A stretch of DNA of 64,000 bases. Origin: Vibrio fluvialis. Lineage in GTDB: Bacteria > Pseudomonadota > Gammaproteobacteria > Enterobacterales > Vibrionaceae. The stretch is from assembly GCF_900460245.1 (NCBI RefSeq), contig NZ_UHIP01000001.1, positions 1,550,001-1,614,000 of the forward strand. The letters are read 5' to 3'. The notes beneath the pieces are model-generated. The model did not search any database, was not told where the DNA came from, and saw only the letters and a program-made list of their open reading frames with translations. Shown here piece by piece: positions 1 through 9,960 of the stretch; position 1 is the stretch's first letter; each line of letters starts with the position of its first letter. A program made the translations under genes and the position numbers.

Positions 1-1
1 G

Positions 2-751
2 AATCAGGACGATGTCGATTTTCACCAACTCGCCCATAAAATTGAAATGGATCAGGTACTCAGCGCTCGCTTGTTACGTATGGCGAACTCTGCACATTTT
101 GGCGGCAACAAAACCATTGCAACCGTCAATGATGCCTTGATTCGAGTGGGAACGGGGCCAGTCAGAACTCTGGTCGTAGCGTCCGTGCTGTCGAGCGCTT
201 TCCCGCATATCACGACACTGGATATGGAAAAGTATTGGACAGACACCTTTGAAGTATCGGTGATTTCAAGCAAGCTTGCAGCGGAAGTCGGTATGGACAC
301 GAACGAAGTATTCACCACTGGCATTCTGCACAACATCGGCGAGCTGATGATTCATACGCTGGTTCCGGAACAGGCCATGGTTATTAATCAAAGAATTGAG
401 TTAGGAGAAGAGCCTTTCTCTGTTCAGGAAGAGTTATTGGATGTCTCCTCTCCGACCTTGGGTGCACGGCTTGCACGCAGTTGGAAATTTCCGGAAGAGA
501 TGGCCGATGCCATTGAACATTTCAACGAACCGAGAGAGGCCGAGGTATCACCCAAACTGGCAACGATTCTGCACTTTGCGCGATCCATCAACGAACGTTG
601 GGATTTGTTTCAGCAAGAGTTGGATAAAGCAAACTTTCTTGCCGAACATCCGGATTCACGACTACTCAGAGTATCGGCCAGTTTCGCGGCAACGATTGAT
701 CGTATTCGCGGCAATGGCCGCGATATCGCGATGCAAATGGTGCATGTCTAA
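2..751 (+). CDS. HDOD domain signalling protein (5' end cut by window)
   Basis: The reading frame is open from base 2, so the gene begins outside the window; 249 residues are visible. The visible part opens inside an HDOD domain: the segment around DPxLSARLLRMANSAHFGG is the typical first half, followed by helical bundle segments with TGILHNIGELMI and an acidic LGARLARSWKFPEEMADAI stretch. HDOD proteins resemble HD phosphohydrolases but usually lack the metal ligands; they act in signalling, often beside cyclic-di-GMP proteins. No other domain is visible in the 3' part. A terminator follows within 25 bases, so it is the last gene of its unit. What lies upstream, for example a receiver domain, cannot be judged here. 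Confidence 0.8.
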   Translation, partial: NQDDVDFHQLAHKIEMDQVLSARLLRMANSAHFGGNKTIATVNDALIRVGTGPVRTLVVASVLSSAFPHITTLDMEKYWTDTFEVSVISSKLAAEVGMDTNEVFTTGILHNIGELMIHTLVPEQAMVINQRIELGEEPFSVQEELLDVSSPTLGARLARSWKFPEEMADAIEHFNEPREAEVSPKLATILHFARSINERWDLFQQELDKANFLAEHPDSRLLRVSASFAATIDRIRGNGRDIAMQMVHV

Positions 752-772
752 TAAAACTCAACGGACAAAAAA

Positions 773-797
773 AGCGGGCTTAAAGCCCGCTTTTCAT
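773..797. terminator. Bidirectional terminator between the HDOD gene and prc
   Basis: Stem AGCGGGCTT/AAGCCCGCT with TTTT on the right and an A-run on the left, so it can end both convergent genes. Confidence 0.85.
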
Positions 798-807
798 CAT
801 TTGCATC

Positions 808-2808
808 TTACGATTGCTTGATCATGTCCACCATGATGGCGACCGATTCATCCAGATAAGCATCTGGTGCTTCGTAATCTTTTGGCACATCTTGCAACGT
901 CTTAAACTCTTTCTTGCCCATCGCTTTCTGACGAGTATTGATACGATCTAAGCGTTCCTGATCAGATTTCTCACTCTGAGCTTTACGTACTTTCTCATTT
1001 AAAGACAGGTAGTTATCGTCTTTCTCTGCTTTGTACTTCGCAATATCCTGCTGGATAAAGCTAAACTCCATATCCTTAGCGATGCGCGTCTGATGTTCCG
1101 CACTCAGTGCCGTGATCATCTTGTGAAAATCATGCAGCTTTTCATACTTCGCTTTATCGATACTGTCCCAAGGCAGCGCATTCGATTCCATACTTTCACC
1201 CGTTTCAGCAGCATCAACCGCTGTCGGGAAAGCAATATCCGGAATGACACCTTTGTTCTGAGTACTGCCGCCATCAATACGGTAGAACTTTTGAATGGTG
1301 TACTGTACGTAACCCAGCTCTTTATCAAACAGATCGTAAATATGATTTAACGAGCGATGTTGTTGAACCGTACCTTTACCAAATGAGTTTTCACCCAAAA
1401 TGATCGCACGGCCATAATCTTGCATTGCTGCGGCAAAAATTTCAGACGCTGAAGCACTGTAGCGGTTGATCAGAACGGTCATCGGGCCGCTGTAACTCAC
1501 CTTGCCGTCCGTATCGCTGTTCACATTCACTCGGCCGTAGCTGTCTCGAACCTGAACTACCGGACCACTGGTAATAAACAGACCAGATAACGCTGTTGCT
1601 TCTGTCAGCGCGCCGCCACCGTTATTACGCAGATCCACGATGATGCCATCTACATTCTTTGCTTTCAGCTCAGTGATCAGCTTGTCAGTATCTTGAGACA
1701 GACCAACATAGAAACTCGGGACTTCAAGCACGCCGATTTTCTTGCCATCTTTTTCAATGATCTCTGACTTAACTGCGCGGTCTTCCAGACGAATCTTGTC
1801 ACGTACAATTGTGACAACGTGACTTTTTGCATCTTTGCCGTCAGGCAGAACCTGCAGCTTCACTTTGGTCCCTTTCGGTCCCTTAATCAGCTGTACAACA
1901 TCGTCCAAACGCCAGCCAATGACATCGACAATATCTTCACCGTCTTGGCCCACACCGATAATGCGGTCACCCTCACCCAACTGTTTGCTGTTCGAAGCCG
2001 GACCACCGGCTACCAGTGAACGAATTACGGTGTAGTCGTCCGTCATCTGCAGCACAGCACCAATACCTTCCAGTGAAAGATTCATCTCAGACTGGAACTG
2101 CTCGGCATTGCGAGGTGATAAGTAGCTGGTGTGCGGGTCAATCTGACGTGCAAACGCATTCATGTAAAGTTGGAATACATCTTCACTGTGCGTTTGAGTT
2201 AGGCGTTTAATCGCATTGTTGTAACGTTTCGCCAGCGTTTCTTTGATTTCCGGCCACTCTTTACCCGCCAGCTTGAGGTTCAGCGCGTCGTATTTAACGC
2301 GTTTACGCCACAACTCATCGACTTCAGCCTGATCTTTTGGCCACGCCGCTTTTGAACGGTCAAGCTCAATCGATTCATCGGTATCAAAGGTGATTTCGTG
2401 GTCCAATAAAGACAGCGCATATTGAAAACGGTCAAAACGCTTTTCCATCGACAGGTTATACAAATCAAAGGCGATTTGGTTATTGCCTACCTTGAGTTGG
2501 TCATCAAGTTGAACTGACCAGTCTTTGAAAGAATCGATGTCAGCCTGAGTAAACAGGTTGCGATTGTAGTCCAGCATTTCGATATAACGTTCAAAAATCG
2601 CTTGGGAAAACTGATCGTCGAGATTGAAATGTTTGTAATGAGAACGAGTAAAACGAGACGTAACGCGTTTGCTCGCGGTTTCATGCTGAACTTCAGGGGA
2701 AAGAAGAGGAAGATCCTCTTTGTGGATATTGGCTTCGAGAGCCTGAACTGAAAAGGCTGCTAGCCAAAGGCTAGCAGCAATCAGAGATAATTTTGAACGG
2801 CATTTCAT
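808..2808 (-). CDS. prc: Tail-specific (C-terminal processing) protease Prc
   Basis: 666 residues, close to the 682 of E. coli Prc. An N-terminal signal peptide (LSLIAASLWLAAFSVQA) sends it to the periplasm, where the family trims or degrades proteins with apolar C-termini, including cell-wall hydrolases and lipoprotein partners. A PDZ domain lies around residues 235-320 and the S41 peptidase core follows. The catalytic serine is in NRYSASASEIFA and the lysine base in NSFGKGTVQ, about 25 residues later. It is the third gene of a minus-strand msrC-proQ-prc unit, with only 17 bases between the proQ stop and its start, the same order as in E. coli. The start ATG is preceded by a GGAGAAA ribosome binding site. 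No irregularity seen. Confidence 0.97.
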   Translation of the reverse strand: MKCRSKLSLIAASLWLAAFSVQALEANIHKEDLPLLSPEVQHETASKRVTSRFTRSHYKHFNLDDQFSQAIFERYIEMLDYNRNLFTQADIDSFKDWSVQLDDQLKVGNNQIAFDLYNLSMEKRFDRFQYALSLLDHEITFDTDESIELDRSKAAWPKDQAEVDELWRKRVKYDALNLKLAGKEWPEIKETLAKRYNNAIKRLTQTHSEDVFQLYMNAFARQIDPHTSYLSPRNAEQFQSEMNLSLEGIGAVLQMTDDYTVIRSLVAGGPASNSKQLGEGDRIIGVGQDGEDIVDVIGWRLDDVVQLIKGPKGTKVKLQVLPDGKDAKSHVVTIVRDKIRLEDRAVKSEIIEKDGKKIGVLEVPSFYVGLSQDTDKLITELKAKNVDGIIVDLRNNGGGALTEATALSGLFITSGPVVQVRDSYGRVNVNSDTDGKVSYSGPMTVLINRYSASASEIFAAAMQDYGRAIILGENSFGKGTVQQHRSLNHIYDLFDKELGYVQYTIQKFYRIDGGSTQNKGVIPDIAFPTAVDAAETGESMESNALPWDSIDKAKYEKLHDFHKMITALSAEHQTRIAKDMEFSFIQQDIAKYKAEKDDNYLSLNEKVRKAQSEKSDQERLDRINTRQKAMGKKEFKTLQDVPKDYEAPDAYLDESVAIMVDMIKQS

Positions 2809-2825
2809 GCGTAGGAATTTCTCCT

Positions 2826-3455
2826 TTATGCGCGCAAGTGCTCCGCTTTCACAACCATTTGCAGGCCGTTGCCGAGTTGAACACGCACATCTTCCTTATT
2901 GATTTCAACGATGGTCGCAGCCATGTTGCCTTTGCCCATGTTCACGTTCACTTCTTTGCCAACATTCAGTTCATCAGCTGTCAGAGCACGTGTTTCTACA
3001 GGCTTTTTATCCGCTTTTGGTGCCGCTTTTTGCTGAGGACGGCGAGCTTGAGGCTTTTTCGCTGCCTTCGGCTTCGCTTTTGCGTCTTCACGCACCTTTT
3101 TTCCTTGCTCTTTACGACGGGCGTCTACACGAGCTTTGCTCTCTGCCAACGCCGCTTTTGCGTGTTCTACATGTTGCTCTTCCAATACACCACATGCATT
3201 ACCATCTAGATCGACACGAACCGCACCAGCTTTAACACCGTGCAGGTAACGCCAAGACGAAGTGTACTGTCTTAGTGCTGCACGAAGTTGAGTTTTGCTT
3301 ACTTTAGAGTCTTCACTTAGGCGCTCAGCAAGATCTTGAAAGATACCAATTTTTAGAGGCTTAGCCTCACCTTCTAAAGTAAAGCAGTTAGGGAAACATT
3401 CAGCAATGTACGCAATCACTTCTTTGCTGTTTTTTAACTTTTCAGTGTTTTCCAT
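2826..3455 (-). CDS. proQ: RNA chaperone ProQ
   Basis: 209 residues. The N-terminal FinO/ProQ domain covers about residues 5-120 ([23 protein letters not shown], then [27 protein letters not shown]), followed by a lysine- and alanine-rich linker (about 120-155) and a C-terminal Tudor-like domain ([20 protein letters not shown]). ProQ binds structured small RNAs and mRNA 3' ends and acts post-transcriptionally in the cytoplasm. It sits directly upstream of prc and downstream of msrC, as in E. coli, and is probably co-transcribed with prc. Length, domain order and context all fit the family. Confidence 0.97.
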   Translation of the reverse strand: MENTEKLKNSKEVIAYIAECFPNCFTLEGEAKPLKIGIFQDLAERLSEDSKVSKTQLRAALRQYTSSWRYLHGVKAGAVRVDLDGNACGVLEEQHVEHAKAALAESKARVDARRKEQGKKVREDAKAKPKAAKKPQARRPQQKAAPKADKKPVETRALTADELNVGKEVNVNMGKGNMAATIVEINKEDVRVQLGNGLQMVVKAEHLRA

Positions 3456-3555
3456 GAGGATTCCTGGTTGATGCGGCTGGTCCGCGAAGCATTAAGTATA
3501 AATATGTTCGGTATTATAGTGACCTGACTACGAAAAACCACAGGCAAAGACCAAT

Positions 3556-4029
3556 TTATGCCTTGTTCGCGTGTGAATTAAGCAGCTTTTCTACTTCAGT
3601 CATCAAAAACGTGAGTCCTTCTTCGTCAGTTTCTGAAAAACGGCCAACACTTGGGCTGTCAATATCTAACACGCCTGCAACTTCACCGTTGATAGAAAAC
3701 GGAATCACGATCTCAGAGTTACTTGCCGCATCACAGGCAATATGACCTTCGAACTCATGGACGTCATAAACACGTTGAACAGAATTGGTGGCAACCGCAG
3801 TACCACATACACCACGTCCGACAGGAATGCGCACACACGCAGGTTTACCCTGGAACGGACCAAGTACCAACTCACCATCACGCATCAGATAGAAACCTAC
3901 CCAGTTCAGGTCTTCTAACTCCATGTTGAGCAGTGCGCTTAAGTTCGACAAGTTTGCGATCATATCCGGTTCAGACTCTAATAACGCAACAGCTTGCTTG
4001 GTTAAGCGGTGGTAATGTTCTATTTTCAT
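3556..4029 (-). CDS. msrC: Free methionine-(R)-sulfoxide reductase MsrC (GAF fold)
   Basis: 157 residues, a single GAF domain. It reduces free methionine-R-sulfoxide with thioredoxin as electron donor. The three family cysteines are visible in PACVRIP, GRGVCGTA and HIACDAAS, and the DIDSPS motif near the end is also typical. The ATG at 4029 (MKIEHYHRL) is chosen; an in-frame ATG four codons earlier (4041) would add MEVN and is less likely by family length. It is the first gene of the msrC-proQ-prc unit. With msrB at 17.2-17.6 kb the window carries two unrelated methionine sulfoxide repair enzymes, one for the free amino acid and one for protein-bound residues. Confidence 0.93.
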   Translation of the reverse strand: MKIEHYHRLTKQAVALLESEPDMIANLSNLSALLNMELEDLNWVGFYLMRDGELVLGPFQGKPACVRIPVGRGVCGTAVATNSVQRVYDVHEFEGHIACDAASNSEIVIPFSINGEVAGVLDIDSPSVGRFSETDEEGLTFLMTEVEKLLNSHANKA

Positions 4030-4117
4030 ATTAACTTCCAATTGAAAAATAACGACTTCACTAAAGGTTCTACGTACAATGGCACCCAGAAGTTAAATAG
4101 GATGCATTCTCATTATA

Positions 4118-5914
4118 ATGACGTATACCAGTGACACTATTAGCCGTTCTTGGCTCATAACTCAAGTTAAAAAACATAAGTCTAAGTTGTTGTACGCTAA
4201 TGCGATTGCGATCGCTGCAACTTTAATCAGTGTACCCATCCCGCTACTTATGCCACTGATGGTTGATGAGGTTCTTCTCAATAAGCCAGGCACAGGTCTG
4301 GCGGTCATGAACAAGTGGCTCCCATCCGACTGGCAAACGCCAACCGGTTACATCATGTTTACCCTGCTGCTGGTGGTACTGATGCGTGCGGCCAGCCAAC
4401 TACTCAATATCGTGCAGAACCGGCAGTTTACTCTGGTTTCCAAAACCATCACTTTCCAAATGCGCAGCAAGATGATTGATAAATTGGGGCGCATCAGCAT
4501 AAAGCAATATGAAACCCGAGGAAGCGGCGGGATTAACGCCCATTTAATTACCGATATCGAGACGATCGATCAATTCATCGGCACGACATTAAGTAAGTTC
4601 CTCATCAGTTTCCTCACCGTCATTGGCACCGCGATCGTTTTGCTGTGGCTCGAATGGCGGTTAGGTATGTTTATTTTGCTGGTCAACCCGATTGTGATTT
4701 ATTTTTCTCGCAAGCTCGGTAGCAAGGTCAAACACCTCAAGAAACGAGAGAATCAGGCCTTTGAACGTTTCCAAAATCGTCTGGTCGAAACGCTGGATGG
4801 CATTTATCAGTTGCGCGCGGCGAACAAAGAGCGGGAATTTCTCGCCCAACTGACCTCGCATGCAGACGAAGTTCGCAACCACGCTGACAAATATGCCTGG
4901 CAATCGGAGGCCGCTGGCCGTCTGTCCTTCTTATTATTTCTGCTGGGCTTTGAACTCTTTCGCGCCGTCGCGATGCTGATGGTAGTTTTCAGCGACTTAA
5001 CTATTGGCCAGATATTCGCAGTGTTCGGATACTTATGGTTTATGCTCAGTCCGGTTCAGGAACTGCTCGGCATTCAGTTTTCCTGGTACAGCGCCAAAGC
5101 GGCCCTCACCCGCATCAACGAGTTGCTTCAGCTAGAAGAAGAACATCGTCCGCCCAGTAAGGTCAATCCGTTTACCGATGATCGCGAAGTGGAAGTGTCA
5201 ATTTCGCACGTTAACTTCTCTTACGACGGCGAACACAAAGTGTTAGATGATCTGTCACTTGAGATCCCGGCTGGTAAAAAGGTCGCATTAGTGGGTGCCA
5301 GTGGCGGCGGCAAATCCACCCTGATTCAATTGCTGATTGGCGTATACCGGGCAAATTCCGGAGAGATTCGCTACAACGGAGAGACCTGCGATGACATCAG
5401 CTTTGATGTGATTCGAAGCCAGATAGCCGTGGTATTACAACAACCTGTACTTTTCAATGACACTTTAAGGCATAATCTCACCCTCGGAAGCGATTATGAC
5501 GAGCTGTCATTGTGGCGTGCGTTAGATATCGCGCAGATGCAGGACGTGATCACTAAACTGAATCTGGGCCTCGACACCCAGATCGGACGCAACGGCATTC
5601 GTTTATCGGGCGGCCAGCGACAACGCTTAGCGATTGCGCGTATGATTTTGAGCAATCCGAAATTTGTGATTTTGGATGAAGCGACCTCAGCGCTCGACAC
5701 CGCCACCGAAGCGGCATTACATAAAGCGTTAACAGAGTTTCTGCACGGAAGAACAACACTGATCGTGGCGCATCGTCTGTCAGCAGTAAAACAAGCCGAT
5801 TTGATTTACGTGCTGGAAGATGGTCATGTCAGTCAATCCGGCACTCACGGAGAGCTGGTTGAACAAGAAGGTTTGTATCAAACATTGTATGGTTCAATAC
5901 AATCGCACGCATAA
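4118..5914 (+). CDS. ABC exporter with fused membrane and ATPase domains
   Basis: 598 residues with a six-helix exporter membrane domain in about 1-330 (for example LISFLTVIGTAIVLLWLEWRL) and an ATPase domain in about 345-595. Walker A is GASGGGKST (about 393), the signature LSGGQRQR (about 495), Walker B FVILDEATSALD (about 517) and the H-loop VAHRLSA. It works as a homodimer or with a partner encoded elsewhere; the substrate cannot be told from sequence. The architecture resembles MsbA- and HlyB-type exporters, but no peptidase or C39-like N-terminal domain is present. It lies between msrC and letA, two genes that adjoin each other in E. coli, so this locus carries an extra exporter. letA follows after 39 bases on the same strand. 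Confidence 0.9.
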   Translation: MTYTSDTISRSWLITQVKKHKSKLLYANAIAIAATLISVPIPLLMPLMVDEVLLNKPGTGLAVMNKWLPSDWQTPTGYIMFTLLLVVLMRAASQLLNIVQNRQFTLVSKTITFQMRSKMIDKLGRISIKQYETRGSGGINAHLITDIETIDQFIGTTLSKFLISFLTVIGTAIVLLWLEWRLGMFILLVNPIVIYFSRKLGSKVKHLKKRENQAFERFQNRLVETLDGIYQLRAANKEREFLAQLTSHADEVRNHADKYAWQSEAAGRLSFLLFLLGFELFRAVAMLMVVFSDLTIGQIFAVFGYLWFMLSPVQELLGIQFSWYSAKAALTRINELLQLEEEHRPPSKVNPFTDDREVEVSISHVNFSYDGEHKVLDDLSLEIPAGKKVALVGASGGGKSTLIQLLIGVYRANSGEIRYNGETCDDISFDVIRSQIAVVLQQPVLFNDTLRHNLTLGSDYDELSLWRALDIAQMQDVITKLNLGLDTQIGRNGIRLSGGQRQRLAIARMILSNPKFVILDEATSALDTATEAALHKALTEFLHGRTTLIVAHRLSAVKQADLIYVLEDGHVSQSGTHGELVEQEGLYQTLYGSIQSHA

Positions 5915-5953
5915 CGGTGACAACGTCACCATGTATAATAAGGAAACGCTGCG

Positions 5954-7210
5954 ATGAAAATCAAAGCGTTAAAGCAACATTTAACTGACAGCGGCTCTGT
6001 TCGCTTGTGTCAGGGATGCGAGCTGCCCGTTGATGTCATCTCGGTCGAACGAGGGAAAAGTGCTTATTGTCCGCGTTGCGGCACTCAGCTGTACCGCGGC
6101 GGCAGCCCTTCGTTATCCGGCAACTTAGCCGTTGCGATTACTTGTTTGTTACTGTTTATTCCGTCGCAGTTTTTCGATTTCATCAGTATTCGCCTGGTCG
6201 GTGTTATGATCCCGGCCTCATTGCCTGCCGGCATCATCGCATTAAGTAATGAAGGTTACTTCGCCCTCGCCTTATTGGTTTTCTTCTGCAGTACGCTGGC
6301 GCCGTTTCTCGTCTGTGGTTCGGTCGTGGTAGCCCATATATCGCTTCACCATCGTTGGTTTACCGGGCTTCGTTACTCGCTGACCCTGATACAGAAACTC
6401 AAATCATGGGCGATGATGGATGTGTTCCTGGTCAGCGTGGCTGTTTCTTGTTTCAAACTCAAAGACTATTCCGATGTGTTTATCGGCCCAGCCCTGTATA
6501 GCCTGGTGCTGTTGCAGCTGTTTACGGTGCTGCTCATCAGCCGCATCAGCGTGCGCCGCTACTGGGAAGCTTGGAAACCGGAGCGTGATTACGACGCGCA
6601 CAATAAACAGGTTCACTGCCATAACTGCCATTTATCTCAGGAAGAAGGGGCTCGTTGCACTCGTTGCCATCACAAACTTTACCATCGCAAGCCACAGTCG
6701 ATTGAACGTACTTGGGCGTATGTGATAGCGGCCAGCGTGGCCATTTTCCCCGCCAATATCATCCCGATTTCAATCCTGATCACCAATGGCCAGCGTTTGG
6801 AAGACACCATTTTTTCCGGTGTTGCCTCATTGGTGAACAGCGGCATGATCGGCATTGCTATTATTATTTTCGTTGCCAGTATTGTCGTCCCGGTAGCGAA
6901 AATTCTCGGCCTCATCTATTTATTGCTGGCGATACGCTTTAAGCGGCAGGTTTACCACCGCCAGAGAATGTTCATTTTTTATGTGATTAAATGGATTGGC
7001 AAATGGTCCGTCATGGATCTGTTTGTCATCTCCATCATGCTGACTTTGGTCGATCGCGGCCAGATTCTTGATTTTACGCCCGGGTATGGCGCCGTTGCTT
7101 TTGGTATGGTCGTCGTATTGACGATGCTCGCCGCAGAAAGCCTCGACCCTCGTCTGATATGGGATAACTATCCGGGTGCCGTTTCGAAGAACGAGTCTGA
7201 TAATGAGTAA
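5954..7210 (+). CDS. letA: LetA (YebS), PqiA-family inner-membrane protein
   Basis: 418 residues built from two repeats, each a zinc-ribbon followed by four membrane helices. The first ribbon is CQGC...CPRC (about residues 20-45), the second CHNC...CTRC (about 219-240). LetA is the inner-membrane partner of the MCE tunnel protein LetB and is thought to load phospholipids into it for transport across the envelope. The gene overlaps letB: the letB ATG at 7203 lies inside the last codons of letA, so the two are translationally coupled. Length and repeat plan match E. coli YebS. Confidence 0.93.
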   Translation: MKIKALKQHLTDSGSVRLCQGCELPVDVISVERGKSAYCPRCGTQLYRGGSPSLSGNLAVAITCLLLFIPSQFFDFISIRLVGVMIPASLPAGIIALSNEGYFALALLVFFCSTLAPFLVCGSVVVAHISLHHRWFTGLRYSLTLIQKLKSWAMMDVFLVSVAVSCFKLKDYSDVFIGPALYSLVLLQLFTVLLISRISVRRYWEAWKPERDYDAHNKQVHCHNCHLSQEEGARCTRCHHKLYHRKPQSIERTWAYVIAASVAIFPANIIPISILITNGQRLEDTIFSGVASLVNSGMIGIAIIIFVASIVVPVAKILGLIYLLLAIRFKRQVYHRQRMFIFYVIKWIGKWSVMDLFVISIMLTLVDRGQILDFTPGYGAVAFGMVVVLTMLAAESLDPRLIWDNYPGAVSKNESDNE

Positions 7211-9839
7211 CGAACCAACAAAACAAAAAGCCTACTCGCCGGACGTAAGGCGTAATAAGGGCATTTCACCGTTATGGATTTTGCCGATTCTGACCATGAT
7301 TCTGGCCGGATGGCTGGTGGTTAAAGCCATTCACGACGCAGGCGATCGCATACAGATCTACTTCTCCGATGCGCAAGGCCTGGTCGCGGGCCGTACCACC
7401 ATTCGCTATCAAGGTCTGGAAGTGGGTATGGTCAGAGACATTAAACTCTCCTCCGATCTTAACAGCATCTATGTGGAAGCCGATGTCTACCCCGAAGCTA
7501 CTCGCCTGCTCTCTGCCGATACGCGATTCTGGCTGGTCAAACCGACCGCCAGTCTGTCCGGAGTTTCCGGTCTTGATGCGCTGGTGTCAGGTAACTACAT
7601 CGCAATTCAACCTGGCAGCAACATTGATGGACAAAGTGATCATCCCGATGAATATCATGCTTTAGACTCTGCACCCTCGGATCTGCTGGCCAACAGCGGG
7701 CTGACCATTTCCCTGAAAGCCAGCGATCTCGGCGGTATTTCTATCGGCTCTCAAATCGTCTACAAGAAAATCCCGATTGGTGAAGTCTACAGTTATCAGC
7801 TCGATGAAAGTGCAAAATCCGTCATCATTCAAGCCTCCATCAAGAACGAATATCGCCACATCATTACCAGCGAAAGCCGCTTCTGGAACGTCAGTGGCGT
7901 TGGAACCACGGTTGGTTTTGATGGCATCGATGTACGTCTGGAAAGCCTGAGCGCTCTGATTGGTGGCTCAATTGCGGTCGATTCCCCCGATGGTGGTGAA
8001 CCCGTCGAACAGAATACCCAGTTCCGGCTCTATCGCGATTTAAAAACTGCAGGCCGCGGTATTCCGGTCAAAATTGATCTGCCGGATAACAACAACATTA
8101 ATCCGTCAGGTGCGCCGATCATTTATCGCGGAATTGAAATCGGTCAAATCACTAACCTTCAACTCAACAACGACAAAATTGTCGCATCAGCGGCAGTTCA
8201 GCCTGCGTTCAGTGATTTGCTGAATTCAGGCAGCCATTTTGTCCTCGAAGAAGCTAAAGTATCGCTGACTGGCGTAGAAAACCTCGCTAATTTGGTGAAA
8301 GGCAATTTTCTTACTCTGGTGCCAGGCGAAGGCGACCGTGCGCGTCATTTTACCGCCGTGCGCAAAGCTGAATTTAGCCAGGAGCAGTCACGCTCAGTCG
8401 CGCTAAAACTGATTGCTGAAAGTTCATTTGGCTTGGAAAAAGACGCACAGATCCTCTATCGCGGTGTCGCCGTCGGCTCGGTAACCGCCGTGAAGCTTGC
8501 CGCTGATAAGGTGGAATTTGATGTGCTGATTGACAAGCAGTACGCCTCGCTTGTTCGATCGCAAAGCCGTTTTTACGTGACAGGTTCCGCCAGTGCTGCA
8601 TTGACAGAATCTGGCCTGAGCGTTTCGATTCCACCGGCCAAACAGTTGTTAACCGGCTCAATCAGTTTTGTCAGCGAAGGCAGTGAGAAGACGCAGCAAT
8701 CTTACCGCCTGTATCAGAATCAATCTTTGGCTGAAATCGCCAAGTACAATCAGTCTGGTTCACAAACCCTGCAATTATTCGCGCCAGAACTGCCCCCGGT
8801 GAACGCTGGCAGCCCGTTGTTGTACCGCAATCTTAAAGTCGGCACGGTATCCAGCTTCAAGCTGACACAAAGCGGTGTTGTGATTGAGGCAAAAATTGAG
8901 AATCAGTACAAGCACTTGATTACATCACAAACCGTGTTTTGGAGCCGATCCGGCGTTGAAGTGAACGCATCTTTGTCCGGCGTCAGTATCAAAGCTGCTC
9001 CCCTGCAAACCCTGATTCAGGGCGGCATAGAGTTCGACAACATCAACGGCGTCGAAAACAAACAGGGTGAACTATGGAAGCTCTACCCGGATTATCAACA
9101 AGCGCAAAAATATGGTGAAGAGATCATGCTGGTCGCCCAAGGCAATACTGGCATTACCATCGGAACACCAATCAAATACAACGGTGTTCAGGTGGGCGAA
9201 ATCACCGACGTGCTGCCGGATTTTTCCTCACCACAAGTGCGCTTCAAAGCCCGGATTCAACCGACCTACGCGCCCTATATCACTAAAGCGGGATCCGTAT
9301 TCTGGCTAGCGGAAGCGAAGGTAGGACTCAAAGGCGTCTCCAACTTGCAGAATCTGATTTCAAAGGCGATTGAAGTGAAACCGGGCAGCGGCAAAGCGAC
9401 CAAACAGTTTACGCTGTCTGCTATGCCCTATCAGGCAAAAGGCATCACCTTTAGCCTGCAAAGCGAGACCCGAGGTTCAATTGATGTGGGTACGCCTGTA
9501 CTTTACCGCGACATCGAAGTCGGCCGCGTAACGGATGTTCGCCTGGGCAACTTTGCGGATCGCGTCATCTCCACTATCGAAATTGAGTCGAAGTACGCTT
9601 ATCTGGTGCGTGAGAATAGCCTGTTCTGGAATACTTCCGGCTTAGACGTTTCTATCGGCCTGAGTGGTGCCAATGTCAAAGCCGGCACGCTAGACAGTAT
9701 TGTGCGCGGCGGGATTACCTTTGCCACCCCAGAGCAAAAACAGCTGACTGCTGCCGCCAAAGCGGGTCAATCGTTCTACCTCTATCCGACCCCTCAGGAA
9801 GAGTGGAAAAAATGGCGAACTGCCATTCCTAAGCCCTGA
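7203..9839 (+). CDS. letB: LetB (YebT), seven-MCE-domain lipid tunnel protein
   Basis: 878 residues, the same size as E. coli LetB (about 879). One membrane helix near the N-terminus (ISPLWILPILTMILAGWLVV) anchors a periplasmic body. Seven MCE repeats can be counted by their YxGxxVG-type motif: YQGLEVG, YKKIPIG, YRGIEIG, YRGVAVG, YRNLKVG, YNGVQVG and YRDIEVG. Stacked MCE rings form a hydrophobic tunnel that links inner and outer membranes. The ATG at 7203 (MSNEPTKQ) is preferred to an in-frame ATG at 7176, which would lie deeper inside letA. A terminator follows directly, so rsmF has its own transcription or relies on read-through. Confidence 0.95.
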   Translation: MSNEPTKQKAYSPDVRRNKGISPLWILPILTMILAGWLVVKAIHDAGDRIQIYFSDAQGLVAGRTTIRYQGLEVGMVRDIKLSSDLNSIYVEADVYPEATRLLSADTRFWLVKPTASLSGVSGLDALVSGNYIAIQPGSNIDGQSDHPDEYHALDSAPSDLLANSGLTISLKASDLGGISIGSQIVYKKIPIGEVYSYQLDESAKSVIIQASIKNEYRHIITSESRFWNVSGVGTTVGFDGIDVRLESLSALIGGSIAVDSPDGGEPVEQNTQFRLYRDLKTAGRGIPVKIDLPDNNNINPSGAPIIYRGIEIGQITNLQLNNDKIVASAAVQPAFSDLLNSGSHFVLEEAKVSLTGVENLANLVKGNFLTLVPGEGDRARHFTAVRKAEFSQEQSRSVALKLIAESSFGLEKDAQILYRGVAVGSVTAVKLAADKVEFDVLIDKQYASLVRSQSRFYVTGSASAALTESGLSVSIPPAKQLLTGSISFVSEGSEKTQQSYRLYQNQSLAEIAKYNQSGSQTLQLFAPELPPVNAGSPLLYRNLKVGTVSSFKLTQSGVVIEAKIENQYKHLITSQTVFWSRSGVEVNASLSGVSIKAAPLQTLIQGGIEFDNINGVENKQGELWKLYPDYQQAQKYGEEIMLVAQGNTGITIGTPIKYNGVQVGEITDVLPDFSSPQVRFKARIQPTYAPYITKAGSVFWLAEAKVGLKGVSNLQNLISKAIEVKPGSGKATKQFTLSAMPYQAKGITFSLQSETRGSIDVGTPVLYRDIEVGRVTDVRLGNFADRVISTIEIESKYAYLVRENSLFWNTSGLDVSIGLSGANVKAGTLDSIVRGGITFATPEQKQLTAAAKAGQSFYLYPTPQEEWKKWRTAIPKP

Positions 9840-9851
9840 CGATATGAGCTA

Positions 9852-9879
9852 AAAAAGGCAGCCTGATGGCTGCCTTTTT
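9852..9879 (+). terminator. Terminator after letB
   Basis: Stem AAAAAGGCAGCC/GGCTGCCTTTTT with a four-base loop and U-tract, 12 bases after the letB stop. Confidence 0.88.
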
Positions 9880-9960
9880 ATATCCAGCGTCTCTGTAACT
9901 TCAAGTACGGCAATGATAGGTATATAATTCCGCCCCAAAATCCAAGACTGAGACACCATT

